Assembly: GCF_963855985.1 (NCBI RefSeq)
Contig: NC_087107.1
Location: 5,580,001 to 5,644,000, forward strand
DNA: 64,000 nucleotides
DNA from: Ostrinia nubilalis
Taxonomy: Eukaryota; Arthropoda; Insecta; Lepidoptera; Crambidae
Direction of reading: 5' to 3'
Shown piece by piece: positions 11,321 through 22,715 of the stretch (position 1 is its first letter; each line of letters opens with the position of its first letter). Below the pieces are notes generated by a model. That model did no database searches and had not been told where the DNA came from. It saw only the letters and a list, made by a program, of their open reading frames with translations. Position numbers and translations under genes: made by a program.

Positions 11321-11705
11321 ACTAGCGGCCGCCCGCGACTTCGTACGCGTGGATCCCGTTTTACCCTCTACATCTATCTTACGCGGTTTAGATTTTTTCA
11401 TACAAATGCTTTTTCCCGCTAACTCCCGTTCCCGTAGGAATTTTGCAATATCCTGTTGTAACTAAGCTTTAAGTTTACTAAGATACCTGCATGCTAAATT
11501 TCAAGAGTCTAACTTAAGCGGTTTAGTTTTTTCATATAAAAGGTATTTCCCGGTAATTCCCGTCACCGTGGGAATTTCGGGAATTCCTTTCTTAGTGCAC
11601 CTCTACTGTACCTAAGCTACGTCCGTTCCCAAGTGCCTACGTTTTTAGCTGTATAAGCTGTGCGTTGATCTGTCACTAAGTCAGTTTATCATTTAGATGA
11701 GGCAG
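11321..11705 (-). mobile_element. Lep1-type Helitron-related repeat
   Basis: Starts with ACTAGCGGCCGCCCGCGACT, the reverse complement of the CTAG-ended 3' terminus of Lep1-type non-autonomous Helitrons, and continues through CGTGGATCCCGTTTT. A direct duplication of the AGCGGTTTAG / TTTTTTCATA block occurs near 11377 and 11517. The far end is uncertain. Confidence 0.6.
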
Positions 11706-11959
11706 ATCTTTTTTAAAGTTTTAAATATTTTGTTTTTTATTTTTCCACAATGCAGATGTCGGTCTGTATCTAGAAAGTGATGTATGCGATGTGTATCTGC
11801 AAATAAAAAAAAATACAAATAAACATGACTATATTATTATTCTGCATTAAACGTACTGTTTTGCATGTCATATTTTATTTTATTTATTAGTACCTAATTG
11901 TTCTATTTTCCCTATTGCATACTTATGCATAGACAATTTTCTCAAGTGGCAACACGGTA

Positions 11960-12139
11960 GTTGGGCAGTTAAACTCGTAGGTTCGTAACGTTGTGCTTGT
12001 TAAAATCGCGGAGTCGCAGTGTTTTTCGCTATATCGTGCCAGCATACTTAGTTTTAGATAAAAAATTAGACATTGATTGCGTGAGGGGCAGTGGAGTTGT
12101 TGTTGGGTCGACAGGAGAAGTTAGTAGCAAGAACAACAG
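11960..12139 (+). other. Candidate untranslated first exon with splice donor
   Basis: A moderately GC-richer stretch ends at AACAACAG|GTAAGC, a strong donor match at 12139/12140. It has no long open frame, so if transcribed it would be 5' UTR. The start is not determinable; GTCGCAGTG near 12018 is a weak initiator candidate. Supported only by the donor and composition. Confidence 0.25.
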
Positions 12140-12334
12140 GTAAGCTCGAACGCAATCATAAATTGCTAATTTATTTTAAACTTAAAAAAAAACTGCATAA
12201 ATAAATGATAATCTCGTATATATCGTGTGATTTCTCACGATTTCTAGCGAAAAAAAACCTAAACCTATTTTTTGCCTGCCCAACCTTTTTTCTCAATCTG
12301 AACATTTGCATCCATCCATCATCATTTGATGAAT

Positions 12335-12335
<1 letters not shown>

Positions 12336-12382
<47 letters not shown>
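12336..12382. repeat. (GA)n microsatellite
   Basis: An uninterrupted GA dinucleotide run of about 46 bp. It creates artificial RE/ER and LS/SL open frames on both strands, which should not be called genes. Confidence 0.95.
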
Positions 12383-12384
<2 letters not shown>

Positions 12385-12516
12385 CGTGCCCCAGTACAGA
12401 CTAAATAAATGAGCTGATGACGTGACAATGATTAGGGTTTCTTACAAGATATTATGTATTTTTTGTTCATTATTCTTGAAAAGTCTAATTTTAATGAGTT
12501 TAGAGGTATGTAGGTA

Positions 12517-12641
12517 CCTCATAAAGGTTGCTGGAAGGAGCTGGATGCAGGCTGCTACCAACCGGGCGATGTGAAAATCATTGGGGGAGGCCTATGATCA
12601 GCAGTGGACGTCTGGTGACTGAAATGATGATGATGATGAGA
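12517..12641 (+). mobile_element. RTE-type LINE 3' end
   Basis: Begins in the last codons of the reverse transcriptase (KVAGRSWMQAATNRAM, then a stop) and ends with CAGCAGTGGACGTC and (GAT)n. Same subfamily as the copy at 8272. Confidence 0.8.
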
Positions 12642-13783
12642 GGTGTTATAAGATATTCTTATAAAAACATTTACGACCGCATCCACACAATCCTTTCCTC
12701 AATCGCTGCTATAATCAGGCGTACAGTTATTGTTTTTTCCAATACTAATAAGCGGTTGTCTGTGGTCATTGACGGAATTATTGATCGGGCTGGTAGATCT
12801 GCTAGACAAGCGATAATGTTCGCCAGCTCTGATTAATCTTATGTAATTGCTATACCCTGGTGTAGATAAAGTCAATTATAGGAAGGCTGGCTAGGAAATG
12901 CTGGTTGGTGCTATCTGATTTTGGAATACAATTTAATTAATTTTGATTTAGCAGACTCGTACTTGATGATGATATAAGTAGTGGTAGGATACACACTATT
13001 AGAAATGCGGGATGGGATTAGTATAGTCATTTTGTAGGGTTGAGTGAGAAGGAGAGTAGAGTCCAGTCTTTCATTTGTTTTTGATATAAATATGTGGTAG
13101 GGTGCTAGGTTTATTATTACACATACAAACTACAACACTTTGACCTCTCTAGTTCGTTAACTCTTAACATTTGCTCCAAGATTTGCTCGTAAACTTAATT
13201 AAAGTTTGGTCAACAAATTTTAATCGCCCATAACGTCCATAGACGAAATCTAAGGCCCTAGCTCTGCTCTGCTCTGAAAAAGGCTTAAGGACTTAATGAA
13301 AATAAAATAAAAACTTTTTTTAAATACAATCATATTTTATATTAACAAAGAAACAGAAACTATTTTTAAATACCTTTTTTAAAATAGGAATGCAAAGGAA
13401 TCTTAAAAGCAGCGATAACAATTGAAACCTTACACCCGGCTGCGGCGCAGGCGTTAACTTATCAGATGTTTGCGTTTATCTTATCGGTAATTGGCGACTA
13501 ATTGAGTTTCCCTGTAATTACACAGCGCTAGCGACCTCTAGTGGCCGAGTGTTTGTTTTGCTGGCGACTTTAGTGACATGGGTGTACCTAGAAATTGATT
13601 TGTTATTTTACTAACAAATAATTTAAATAACAAATCTAAAATATTAAATTCTCTATTAAGTTCTCAAATATTAAAACAAACTTGTGAATATACTAGCAAA
13701 TTAGTCGTAATTTTAGTACTTAGGCTAACATTTTAGATTTATTTGCATTTCTTTTCAAATCCCCACTTCGACTACATTATGGT
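12642..13783. other. No feature seen
   Basis: No supported gene. A short GCTCT repeat is present near 13262-13276. Confidence 0.45.
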
Positions 13784-14165
13784 GAAGAGGGGGGGTATGG
13801 GGCCTCCCCCAATTCTTTCCACGTTGATCGATTGGTAGCGGCCTGCGTCCAGCGCTTCTCTGCTACCTTTATGATGTCGTCGGTCCACCTTGTGGGTGGA
13901 TGTCCCACGCTGCGTTTTCCGGTACGCGGCCTCCATTCCAGAACCTTGCTGCCCCATATGTGCCCTGACCATTACCACTCCAGCTTGCTAATCCGTTGGG
14001 CTATGTCAGCGACTTAAATTCGTTTACGGATCTCCTCATTTCTGATTCGATCTCGTAAAGCAACACCGAGCATAGCCCTCTCCATAGCACGCTGTGCAAC
14101 TTTGAGCTTCTGTAAAAGGCCTATAGTGAGAGGCCACGTTTCCGAGCCATAAGTCATCACACAAA
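13784..14165 (-). pseudogene. RTE-type LINE reverse transcriptase C-terminus
   Basis: Read on the minus strand, about 125 codons of an RTE ORF end: YGSETWPLTIGLLQKLKVAQ, then RAMERAMLGVALRDRIRNEE, IAQRISKLEW, LEWRPRTGKRSVGHPPTRWT and finally WTQAATNRSTWKELGEA. Stop codons occur inside this run (for example after the IRKRI block and in the EW-WSGH block), so it is inactive. The copy is truncated at its 5' end near 14165 and lacks the polymerase core. It is the longest LINE coding remnant in the window. Confidence 0.85.
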
Positions 14166-14572
14166 AAAAATATATAATAACTTACAATGTGCCATTGTAA
14201 CTATAAATCAGTTGCAAGCAATTATCTACAAAATGAGCAGTCACAAAGTTACAACGAGTGCTATTACAACAATAATTTTACTAATTAAACGACGTGTGGG
14301 CATAATTTCGGTGGCATAATGACATGACACAGCGAACAAAACGCCCTAACGCGTCAAGGATGTACCTTATTGTAATTTTATGCAATAACCAAACGCACAC
14401 GCGTGTTGGGAAATGCGACAAACGTGTTCCGCATTTCGAAAATTTGAATTTAGAACGGGCGACGAATGCCCGATACAACTTTTTGAAAATAGAGCACAAG
14501 AAATATGAAAAAAGATTTTTTAATATTTTTCGCGCTTACACAGGCAGGCATCGTATTTAAAGCTAGAATCTT

Positions 14573-14685
14573 TAGTTGCACCACCTAGCCTTGACCGTAA
14601 AATATTACCATAATCGGCTTTTTTTACGGAGTTTGACAGATTTTTGACGGTTGTCAAAGTTAAAGTAAGATGGTGCAACTCAGCC
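14573..14685. mobile_element. TTGCACCACC MITE, Harbinger-like, left end truncated
   Basis: TTGCACCACCT near the left and AGATGGTGCAACTCAGCC at the right are inverted partners; TTTGACAGATTTTTGACGG lies centrally. TTA follows the right end. Same family as 30732, 36595, 42403 and 58891. Confidence 0.7.
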
Positions 14686-14689
14686 TTAA

Positions 14690-15457
14690 AAATTATTAAT
14701 TAAGTAATTAATAAGTACATTTTGCGGTTATGATTCTGTTTCATTGTCCGAATGATGACGATAAGTTTGTTAACTGACTCCTGCTTGGTCTAAGTTTCGA
14801 TGGCATTTCAATGTGGATATCTAAACCCATAAATAGCAAGGGTTTGTGACGTCACGTGTGGCGAATTGCTGCAAGTTTGCGGGCTCTGGTTCAAAGGTTG
14901 TTAGCAATTAACCATTACGCATGCATTAAATATATTAAACAATCGTTCTTATTACCCGATGAATCTGAAAAAGCTATAAAATAAATGTACCTTACATGTT
15001 CGCTGAAAAATGTTCCAACCAAAGTTATAGTGACTTCTTTGAAGTGGATTCTCTTTATGAGTTTTTTTAGAATTTTCCATTTTTTTCTTCAAGCGACCCT
15101 AATTCTTTAACAATTACACCACATATGTGTAAGGTGGCGTAAAAGACTAAATAAAAAAATCTTTTAAAAGACTGACTCGTCCAAAAGATTCGGGCAAAAA
15201 TTCCCGAACACGAGCAAACAATAAAAATAAAGTTGATCTCATAACTCCTTATTACAGCATCAGGCGACAACAAAAACGACACAAATAAAAAGTGTTAACA
15301 TACTTTACTGTGCTAATGCTTTTCCAATAACGGCTCCAAAACACGCCCTAAAAATTATCATCTCATTACGACTCCAGTGAAAAACTGCGTAAAATTCAAA
15401 ATGGCTGCGACAGGTGTTGACAATCGTAGTTCACCCGTCGAGGCGTTTGAAGGAGCT
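14690..15457. other. No firm feature
   Basis: ATGGCTGCGACAGG at 15402 opens a 20-codon frame, but it is interrupted by the next element and closes just beyond it in the restored frame. I see nothing else. Confidence 0.4.
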
Positions 15458-15462
15458 AAACT

Positions 15463-15844
15463 AGGGTTGCCAGATGAGACTTGTCAAATCCGGGACAAAT
15501 CTACTAAGACAATGGTGTAGTGTCGTGCGTGCGTGCGTGGCACTCGTGGTCATATTAAAAATACGTATCTTGTTTTTTTTAAGGATTTATATTTAATTGT
15601 ATTTGTAAAGGAAATTGCCATTTATTTTCAAATAATTATGTACATTACTTAATACTTTTATTAGATAGGATAACACTTATTAGGACTCACAGGCAGGCCA
15701 GCCTTGACATTCGTTGTTCGTTTATTTTGTCACAAAACTAGTAAGTTTTCGGTATCTGGGACAATAATAGATCTAATTACTGGACACGGGACGAGACGCA
15801 AAATTCCCGGAAAATCTCGGATTTCCCGGCCATCTGGCAACCCT
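15463..15844. mobile_element. hAT-like MITE with AGGGTTGCCAGATG ends
   Basis: Inverted ends AGGGTTGCCAGATG and CATCTGGCAACCCT, flanked by AAACT at 15458-15462 and 15845-15849. TAGGG-type termini fit the YARNG end rule of hAT elements, though the duplication is shorter than the usual eight bases or has decayed. A larger relative is at 54498. Confidence 0.65.
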
Positions 15845-16120
15845 AAACTAAGCTAAGTTCAATTACGTTTTATGGACGTAGAGTTTTGGCACGATTCGGA
15901 TCGCACTTTGAGTGTAAGATGTTAGGTGTGAATTCTATTGATTTATTAATGAGCGTAAAGACACATGGAATATTTGTATTCATGGAACAATGAAAATGGT
16001 AGTCTGGTTGTTTTGCCTTTTTCTTCAATTTCAAAACATTTTTACATTGTGCAAGCGTCTTAAAAATATTATGTATCAACATATTATTTTAAACACGCTT
16101 TCTTGTACGAGTAAGTATTA

Positions 16121-16300
16121 TGAGGCTACAATAGCCTAATGGTGTCGGCATTAGACTGCATTCGAGATTCAAGGAACGCTAGTTAGTTCCTCGATGATCT
16201 TTGGACTATTGTGATCAACCCTCTTCTGCATAAGGATTTGGAGGGGTTAATTGGGATACTAGCACTTAGTACTTTTTATGGGCTAATTACTCACCAATAA
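16121..16300 (+). mobile_element. Possible tRNA-derived SINE
   Basis: TAGCCTAATGG at 16132 resembles a Pol III A box and CATTCGAGATTC at 16159 a B box, but their spacing is shorter than in tRNA. Weak. Confidence 0.25.
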
Positions 16301-19300
16301 TGGTCTTAACGATTTACAAAGTTCTTAATAAAAAAGCAGATAACATAATTTATTGTTAAACGTGAGAAAAAAGAAAAACTAAAATTTTTGCGGTTTACTT
16401 CCAAGGGCTTATTTCATTTTTACAAATCATTTTTGCAACAGAGCAACCTATAAATCTTCTTATTAGCTCACATTTTGATATTTCGCGTCAGACACGGCGA
16501 TATCCCGCACGTTTCACACCCAGTTTTAATAAAACCTCCAATTTCGCGGGGTGTAAAGTGCGAAATATGTCGAAGTGCGATCATACCTAGTCCCGGGTGC
16601 AAGAAGTGATGTTTTGGGTACTTATATTGGAATAAGGATGCTATGTTTAGAAGTATAAAACGTGTAACAGCTCATTATCCATCCAATCAATAATAGGAAC
16701 CACCTTTCACAATATTTTTTTTGATTTACCTACCATCCGTTTTTCTGTGAAGAAAAGAAAAGTCCTAGGCAGGTATTGGGTGAATTTTCATCGTAGTGTA
16801 TTTTCATTTGTAGGTTTAATTATATATATTTATCTATAACGTTCTGACAAAGCTTATTGTTTGAGGTTCGAAGTTGTTAACAATTGAGATACTCATGTAT
16901 AGTCGAAAGCACATCAAACTTTATTTAAACGATTTGTAGCAAAATAACACCTATCACAAGATATAAGATGCCATTATGCCACAGCACACAAGTCTGTCTG
17001 GTCGACAGTCCGAATCAGATCATAGACTTGCTATTATGTTTCGACAAAGTCTAATCTACCTTATTTGACATTTTACTCAACGAGCTCTAACTCGATCTCC
17101 AAGTAAAGACTTAACATTTTTGATGCAAAATCACCTCTATTACAACTGCATAAGATACAGCGTTTAGCTTGATGTGCTCTACATTGTCGTAAGCCGTCTC
17201 AAAACACAAACAAGCCCGTCGCCAATTTCCGCGGAGTGCAGATGCAAAGGCGCCTAATACGCCACGGGCGCTGCATACAGATGACGTATAATGGCCGCCG
17301 CGACGCCAGCGCCAGAGGATTTTTGGAGGAACTGCGATAGAGGATTATTTAACTTGTTTACTGTGGGAGAAAAAGAAGGAAAGCGTTTAAAAACTTGCAT
17401 TTTTCCTCTGCACTCTCTGTACAAGTGGGCAAGAGTTTCATTTGAGGTATGCACTGAAAAAGCACCATAATCATAGTCATACTTAATTATTTAATGCACA
17501 TGTCATCATCATACCATTTGGCAGGTAGGTAAGCAAACGGGACTAAGAAAAAATTTTCCTAATCTATGAAATAATATCCAAATTACAATGTTCCCAATAA
17601 GCCAATAAAACCTAAGCTCTATTTTTTTTAAACCAAGGCATTTTTTAAATAATAATGCAAAGTATTTTTATCAACAATGGACATGGCGCACAATTTTTGT
17701 TGAAGATGCCAAAAAAAACTACAAAAAATTAGAATGAATACTGTATTTTTACTTTTTTGATATCTTTAAAAATGACTGAAATATTCAAGCTCAAAGTGCG
17801 CTCTTCCGCTAGGAGCGATTTTCCGCGCGGATTTTGAAAATGTGACGTAGTAACATGAAAAGCTGCATGTAAGATATTATCTGTGTACAATGGTTAGAAT
17901 GGTTAGTAGGGGAGCCGAAGCGGGGATTTCGGGACTTACTAAAGAGTGGCAGACTAACATACAAGGAAATACTTTGTACCTGGTTGATTACCTTTAAGTA
18001 TGAATTTCTGATATAAAACGGCATTAGTTCTTATGCCTCTCACCCAAAAAATACCTCAATAAAGCTAAAATTTGAGACCGCAGCCAAACTTTGAGTGACG
18101 ATGGAAACTAGCCTAGATGGAGGACACATGAAATTAAACTTCTGCTTCTTCATTGATAAAGACTTATCATTTACCATACCTTATCATTTTGTATTCCATA
18201 TTTTTCAAGTTACTTTTTTTTTCGCTTACTGTTTAAACAAAACGTGGGATTTTTTTAAATCTCAGGTCTTTTGAACGCACATCTGAACGATGTCTGGTTT
18301 TAATTTCTTCAGTGACCATGGCGCTTGCAACAGTGCCGAAATATTGGAAACTCAAAACTAAGATACATGGTAGCAATCCCGTCAGTAATAATAATAGGAA
18401 AATGTCTTGAAAAATAAGTAAATCGTATATTACTTTATGTAACTAATTTTATTATGTATCATACTTATAACTAATCACTTCATTCAGAACTAGAAAACGA
18501 TTCCAAGGATTCCACTTTTCTTCAATAGATGATCAAGATAAAGAGGTATTTATTATAAATTGCTCTTCTACCATTTCAATTATTCTATCTTACATCTTAC
18601 TTGATGAAATCTTTTTCAATTTTATTTACATGGTCATAACATTTTCACCATTCCTCTGCACCAATTTGTGAGGTACACCTGAAACCCCCGATAAAGCAGC
18701 TATTATAAGAATAATATTTAAAAAAAACCCTCCTTCTGACGCAGTTAGGTAATAAACTAAATGAATCCAATTTCACTCCAACTTACTGTCAACTCAACGA
18801 CGCGCTTTAAAATCAAAGATTGACTTTGAATTATGCCTTATTTTACAATACACATTGAAAACAATATGACTTGCTTGAGCTTTTTCAACTTTTTCACAAA
18901 AATAACAAATAGGCATGAAGAGATTACAAAATTTCTGCAGCGACTGACAGTTCACTTGATTTACTTTGACAGGTGACAATAAAGCCATAGACATTTGCCA
19001 TATGAAAGACACACTTTTCCAATATTTTTGTTTGCCATGAGATTCTGGTACACCTATACCTATCATTTAATGAAAAGATAAACTAAACTTTTTCAGCACA
19101 ACGAAAATCTGCTTTGGCGCGTAGCAATGCAACGTGACAACTGCAGTTCGGACTTCTTTATGCGTCCACTACACATACAATAAAATTCGAACTATCGCAC
19201 ATTTTTTCTTTTTAATTCTAATTCAGTAAAAAATGTTTTTGAAACTTTCATTCAAAATTCAAAAGTTATTATCATATGACAGAACTTATGACCAGACTAT

Positions 19301-19503
19301 GTACATTGAATAAAATATTTTTCTTTTTATCATCAAGCTTAGCAGTCTAATAAGTTACTATGACACTCGAGTTAATCCACATTCAGCACCATAGCCTCCC
19401 CTTCTACAAGGCCCTCTACAAATGTCAAAACGTCACTTAACCCTTTTAGCACCAGTTCTTTTGTTTTTGAGAAGATGTACCCAATTTTTATATCAATTTA
19501 ATT
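16301..19503. other. Unassigned sequence
   Basis: No supported gene over 3.2 kb. A small imperfect hairpin spans about 16478-16569. A GC-rich patch near 17220-17320 contains TAATGGCCGC. Otherwise AT-rich sequence, probably intronic or intergenic. Confidence 0.45.
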
Positions 19504-19710
19504 ATAGTCCAGTCGTTTGGTACAAATTAACGTGGTTACCTGGAAAGTGTTCCGGGAGTTTTGAAAATTGGTGATTAAAATAGATTTCGCTATGCTCTCT
19601 GTTAGTCTGTTAGTTAAGTGTGATTGCCCCGCTCGTTGCGAAATTGGAGAAATGCTGCCTTAGAGAAGATTTTTGATAGTTACATTCTTTCCTATTTCGT
19701 CGTTACAGCC

Positions 19711-19930
19711 AAATGACGTTCACTGCTGGACAAAGGCGAGAGGCCTTTGGGTTTTCCATAGTTTTTCATAATGAACAGTCCTTCGCTGCCCGCATTCAGG
19801 TTCTTCCCGCGACCTTTACCAGATCGTCGGTCCACCTAGTAGGAGGCCTGCCCACGCTACGTCTTCCAGCCCGTGGTCGCCACTCAAGAAATTTATGCCC
19901 CAATGGCCATCGTCTCTACGAGCTATGTGT
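19711..19930 (-). mobile_element. RTE-type LINE 3' end
   Basis: Minus-strand remnant containing the conserved coding blocks EWRPRAGRRSVGRPPTRWTD and DLVKVAG, ending in CCTTTGTCCAGCAGTG. Frame is broken. Same subfamily as 35316. Confidence 0.75.
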
Positions 19931-19949
19931 CACAGATCGGCATAAATTA

Positions 19950-20222
19950 TAGCCTATGTTAATCTGGGTTACAAACAAAACAATAATATTATACAGTTTC
20001 AACAAAATCCGTTGAGTACTTTTTGCGTGAAAGAGTAACAAACCTGAGACACAGGAATCTTCCTAGTTCAGGTATCCGCCCACCAACATTCTTACTTTTT
20101 GTTTTTCCTGATTGTTTGTTATCATAATATTATCTGTTATGTTGGTGAGAAATAAACATTACTTTACTTAATTTTAAACTTCCAGACATCCAAACTTTCG
20201 CATCTATAATATTAGTAGGATA
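19950..20222 (-). mobile_element. Lep1-like Helitron fragment, minus strand
   Basis: Right end CTATAATATTAGTAGGA is the complement of the Lep1 5' start (ACTAATATTATA), with CTTTCGCAT just inside. The inner TTTGCGTGAAAGAGTAACAA block near 20022 also matches the family, displaced by intervening sequence. The CTAG end is not seen. Confidence 0.5.
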
Positions 20223-20304
20223 CAATTATGTAATGTAGAAACAAACAAGACAAAAAAAAATGTATACTTCAGCAACGCGAATTTTTTTATACTTCAGCAT
20301 ATAC

Positions 20305-21363
20305 GGGTGTCATACTTGCTATCGAACGTTGAAGTATCTATTGTCTAGATATCGACAACTATGCATCAACGGGTCGCTACATCTACGGTACTCCATATTA
20401 AAAGTCATGAAATCAACGGGTCGCTACATCTACGGTACTCCATATTAAAAGTCATGAAATCAATCGGTTGTTTAATCAGTGTCATGACATCAAAAGTCGC
20501 GGTGGGTAAATAACGAACTTCTCAGGGTGGGTAAGTAATATTTTCCTACCAAATTTTGTACTAAAAGGTAAAGTATTAAGAAAAAACAAATTTTTAATCA
20601 TACATAATTGTGTATTTAAATAATGAAATAAAGTAATTAATTAGTACATGTTTAAAGTAAAGTTAAAGTTAAAGTATCTTATTGTGTATGATACGTACTA
20701 CAAAAAAGAATTGCTTGCTATTCCTTTCAGAAATTGAAAAACATCCATACTATCGTCACGCCGTTCAAGAAACCGCGAGATTGCTTCTTGATGCATCCTC
20801 TTTTTCTTTCTAGGTGGAGTAGCTGGTACCCCGCTTTCCATTCTGGCAATTGTTAAGTTGGTGGCTGCTTGTTCTTTTTTTAGCTCACCAATTGTGGCAT
20901 AAAGACCCATTTTTTTATTATCCATTAAGGAGTTCCAGCGTCTGTGCCACGCTTCAATTTTATTTTGAGTCATATTGCTGTCAACGGAACGGGGCAACAA
21001 CGACTAGGCGCTGCGGAGACATTTGAGTACATACGCGTGCGTGTGTGTGACGAAGTCCTTGCGAGCAAATCCGTGGGTTGCGGGCGTACGTTAAAAAACC
21101 CATGCCAAAGCGGGAATAGAAATAGATACAGCAACATTCATTGTAACGTACCTACTAATTATTATGGAGTACTGTAGATGTAGCGACCCGTTGATGCATA
21201 GTTGTCGATATCTAGACAATAAATACATCGACGTTCGATAACAAAACATTCATTGTAACGTACTAATTAATATAGAGTACCGTAGATGTAGCGACCCGTT
21301 GATGCATAGTTGTCAATATCTAGACAATAGATACTTCGACGTTCGATAGCAAGTATGACACCC
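20305..21363. mobile_element. MULE-like element, internally deleted
   Basis: Ends GGGTGTCATACTTGCTATCG and complement; roughly 100-bp TIRs. Each TIR contains a local tandem duplication: a 47-bp unit twice on the left (20365-20458) and a 112-bp unit twice on the right (from 21133 and 21245). A transposase C-terminal frame sits inside on the minus strand. The flanks show no clear 8-10-bp duplication. Confidence 0.65.
20698..20994 (-). pseudogene. MULE-type transposase C-terminal fragment
   Basis: A minus-strand open frame of about 98 codons ending in TAG. It has a NMTQNKIEAWHRRWNSLM block, matching the W-H-R-(x)-N signature near the C-terminus of animal MULE transposases, then YATIGELKKEQAATNLTIAR and a basic PPRKKKRMHQ segment that could be a nuclear localisation signal. 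The frame has no good start: TAG lies just upstream of LLPRSVDSN, so this is probably the last exon of a transposase whose 5' part, including the DDE domain, has been deleted. It could also be a domesticated exon, but the close TIRs argue for a dead transposon. Confidence 0.6.
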
Positions 21364-21703
21364 ATTTATAGGACACCCGGCAGCGTGTCCTACCATGATC
21401 AAAGAAAAAAGAACTCGCAATTTAGCAGGTACATTAATTTGACTGTTAACTCTAAATCTATTTAACTTACATTACATGAAATTTATCAAAGCTTCTTAGC
21501 TTGTCTATGTCCCAAAAATTATAAAATGAAAAAAGTAGTTGTCAAAAACCTTTTTAAGGCGGATTTTTTTCAATAAGGCGGGCGCGCGCGCGGCTATAAA
21601 CGAGGTCACAAAATTCGGAAAGAACATAGCGAAATCTATTTATTCACCAATTTTCAAAAATTCCGGAACACTTTCCAAGTAAAATTAACAAATAACTGGA
21701 CTA

Positions 21704-22615
21704 TTTACTCGTTATTGAGCACAGAGACACAAACTTGGTTACTTTTCCAGAAAATTTATATTTAAGTGCATAAATGTAAAAATGGCTTCATAGTGCACAA
21801 AATTGGCAATAGGTGGCATAATAATGGTTACTTTTTTAGCGCCTAGTTTGAAATGTGATTGAACGATGACAACTAACAACAGTTGTCAGTTAGGTAAAAT
21901 TTTATTTTAGTTGGAAAAAAGTGGTAAATGGGTTAACGTGCGGGGGCTGCAAAATCATGTTGTGACGTCACGCGCGAATATTGGAAATTTTTGAAAATTT
22001 TAAAAGTCCGTAAACTTCTCGAGGCTCTATCTTCGGTAATACTGGATGGATTGAGGTGAAATAAAAACTAGTATAATGTGTGTGATCTAAACTTTAAATT
22101 AAGTCATAATTTAACTTAATATTACAACTTATGCGTGTTGTCCAAACCTGCTAACTTCGCTTTTCTACTCCTGTGATAGATACCTAACCGTACTACACTA
22201 TGTTCTATGAGTAGAACAAATATCTAACTATCTACTACCGACTTCTCACTTTACAAAACGACCTGCTCCAAATATTTAGTCATTACGCTCATTACCGTCA
22301 ACTCCCGCGCACATTATGCCATAGACCACGAAGAAAGCCCTTTGACTGAGGCCTTTTGTCTCCAATGCCCTTCATGCGAATGTTTATTGGCCTGTCACGA
22401 GCCTTTTGTGAGGAACTAGAGAACGTCCGCGTTTGAATCTGTGGTGAAAAATGTCAGGGAAATAATGTAGAGTCGGTCACATCATAATATTTTGTGGCAA
22501 AGTAGCACTTAGTATTTAGCATGATGTATCTTTTATGTGTATAATGAAGGGATTAAGTAAGGACATGTGCATGGACATGAGCAAGTAAGGTCTTGCGAAA
22601 TTGTTGACCCCTTTT
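21704..22615. other. Unassigned sequence
   Basis: No gene. A GC patch GTGACGTCACGCGCG at 21963 contains a CRE-like TGACGTCA. Otherwise nothing recognised. Confidence 0.45.
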
Positions 22616-22624
22616 AAGAGTTGG

Positions 22625-22712
22625 TTTAACGTCAAGTACCTCCTGAAAATTGGTTTAGCGGTTTCCCCGTGTAAACGGATCAGACAGACGAGTTACTTTC
22701 GCATTTAAATCT
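22625..22712 (-). mobile_element. Lep1-type Helitron 5' fragment
   Basis: TTTAGCGGTTTCCCCGTG, CAGACAGACGAGTTACTTTC and GCATTTA are the complement of the Lep1 5' region. The 3' half is missing. Confidence 0.5.
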
Positions 22713-22715
22713 ATG

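Larger units (their letters stand above)
19507..21701. mobile_element. Composite TA-flanked element with GTCCAGTC end, holding nested repeats
   Basis: The left end (19507-19615) and right end (21612-21701) are inverted partners sharing GGAAAGTGTTCCGG, TTTGAAAATTGGTGA and ATAGATTTCGCTATG. TA flanks both ends. The first eight bases, GTCCAGTC, equal those of the unrelated-looking foldback at 1335-6421. Between the ends lie an RTE scrap, a Lep1-like copy and a MULE remnant, which I read as later insertions. Confidence 0.6.

Noticed and set aside
12171..12428. Overlapping frames on both strands rich in LSLS and ERER
   Set aside because: They are translations of the (GA)n microsatellite, not proteins.
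13772..13978. 68-codon minus frame
   Set aside because: Out of frame with the real RTE reverse transcriptase remnant covering the same bases.
16478..16569. Imperfect inverted repeat around CGCACGTTTCACACCC
   Set aside because: Arms are short and uneven; no target duplication and no second copy seen.
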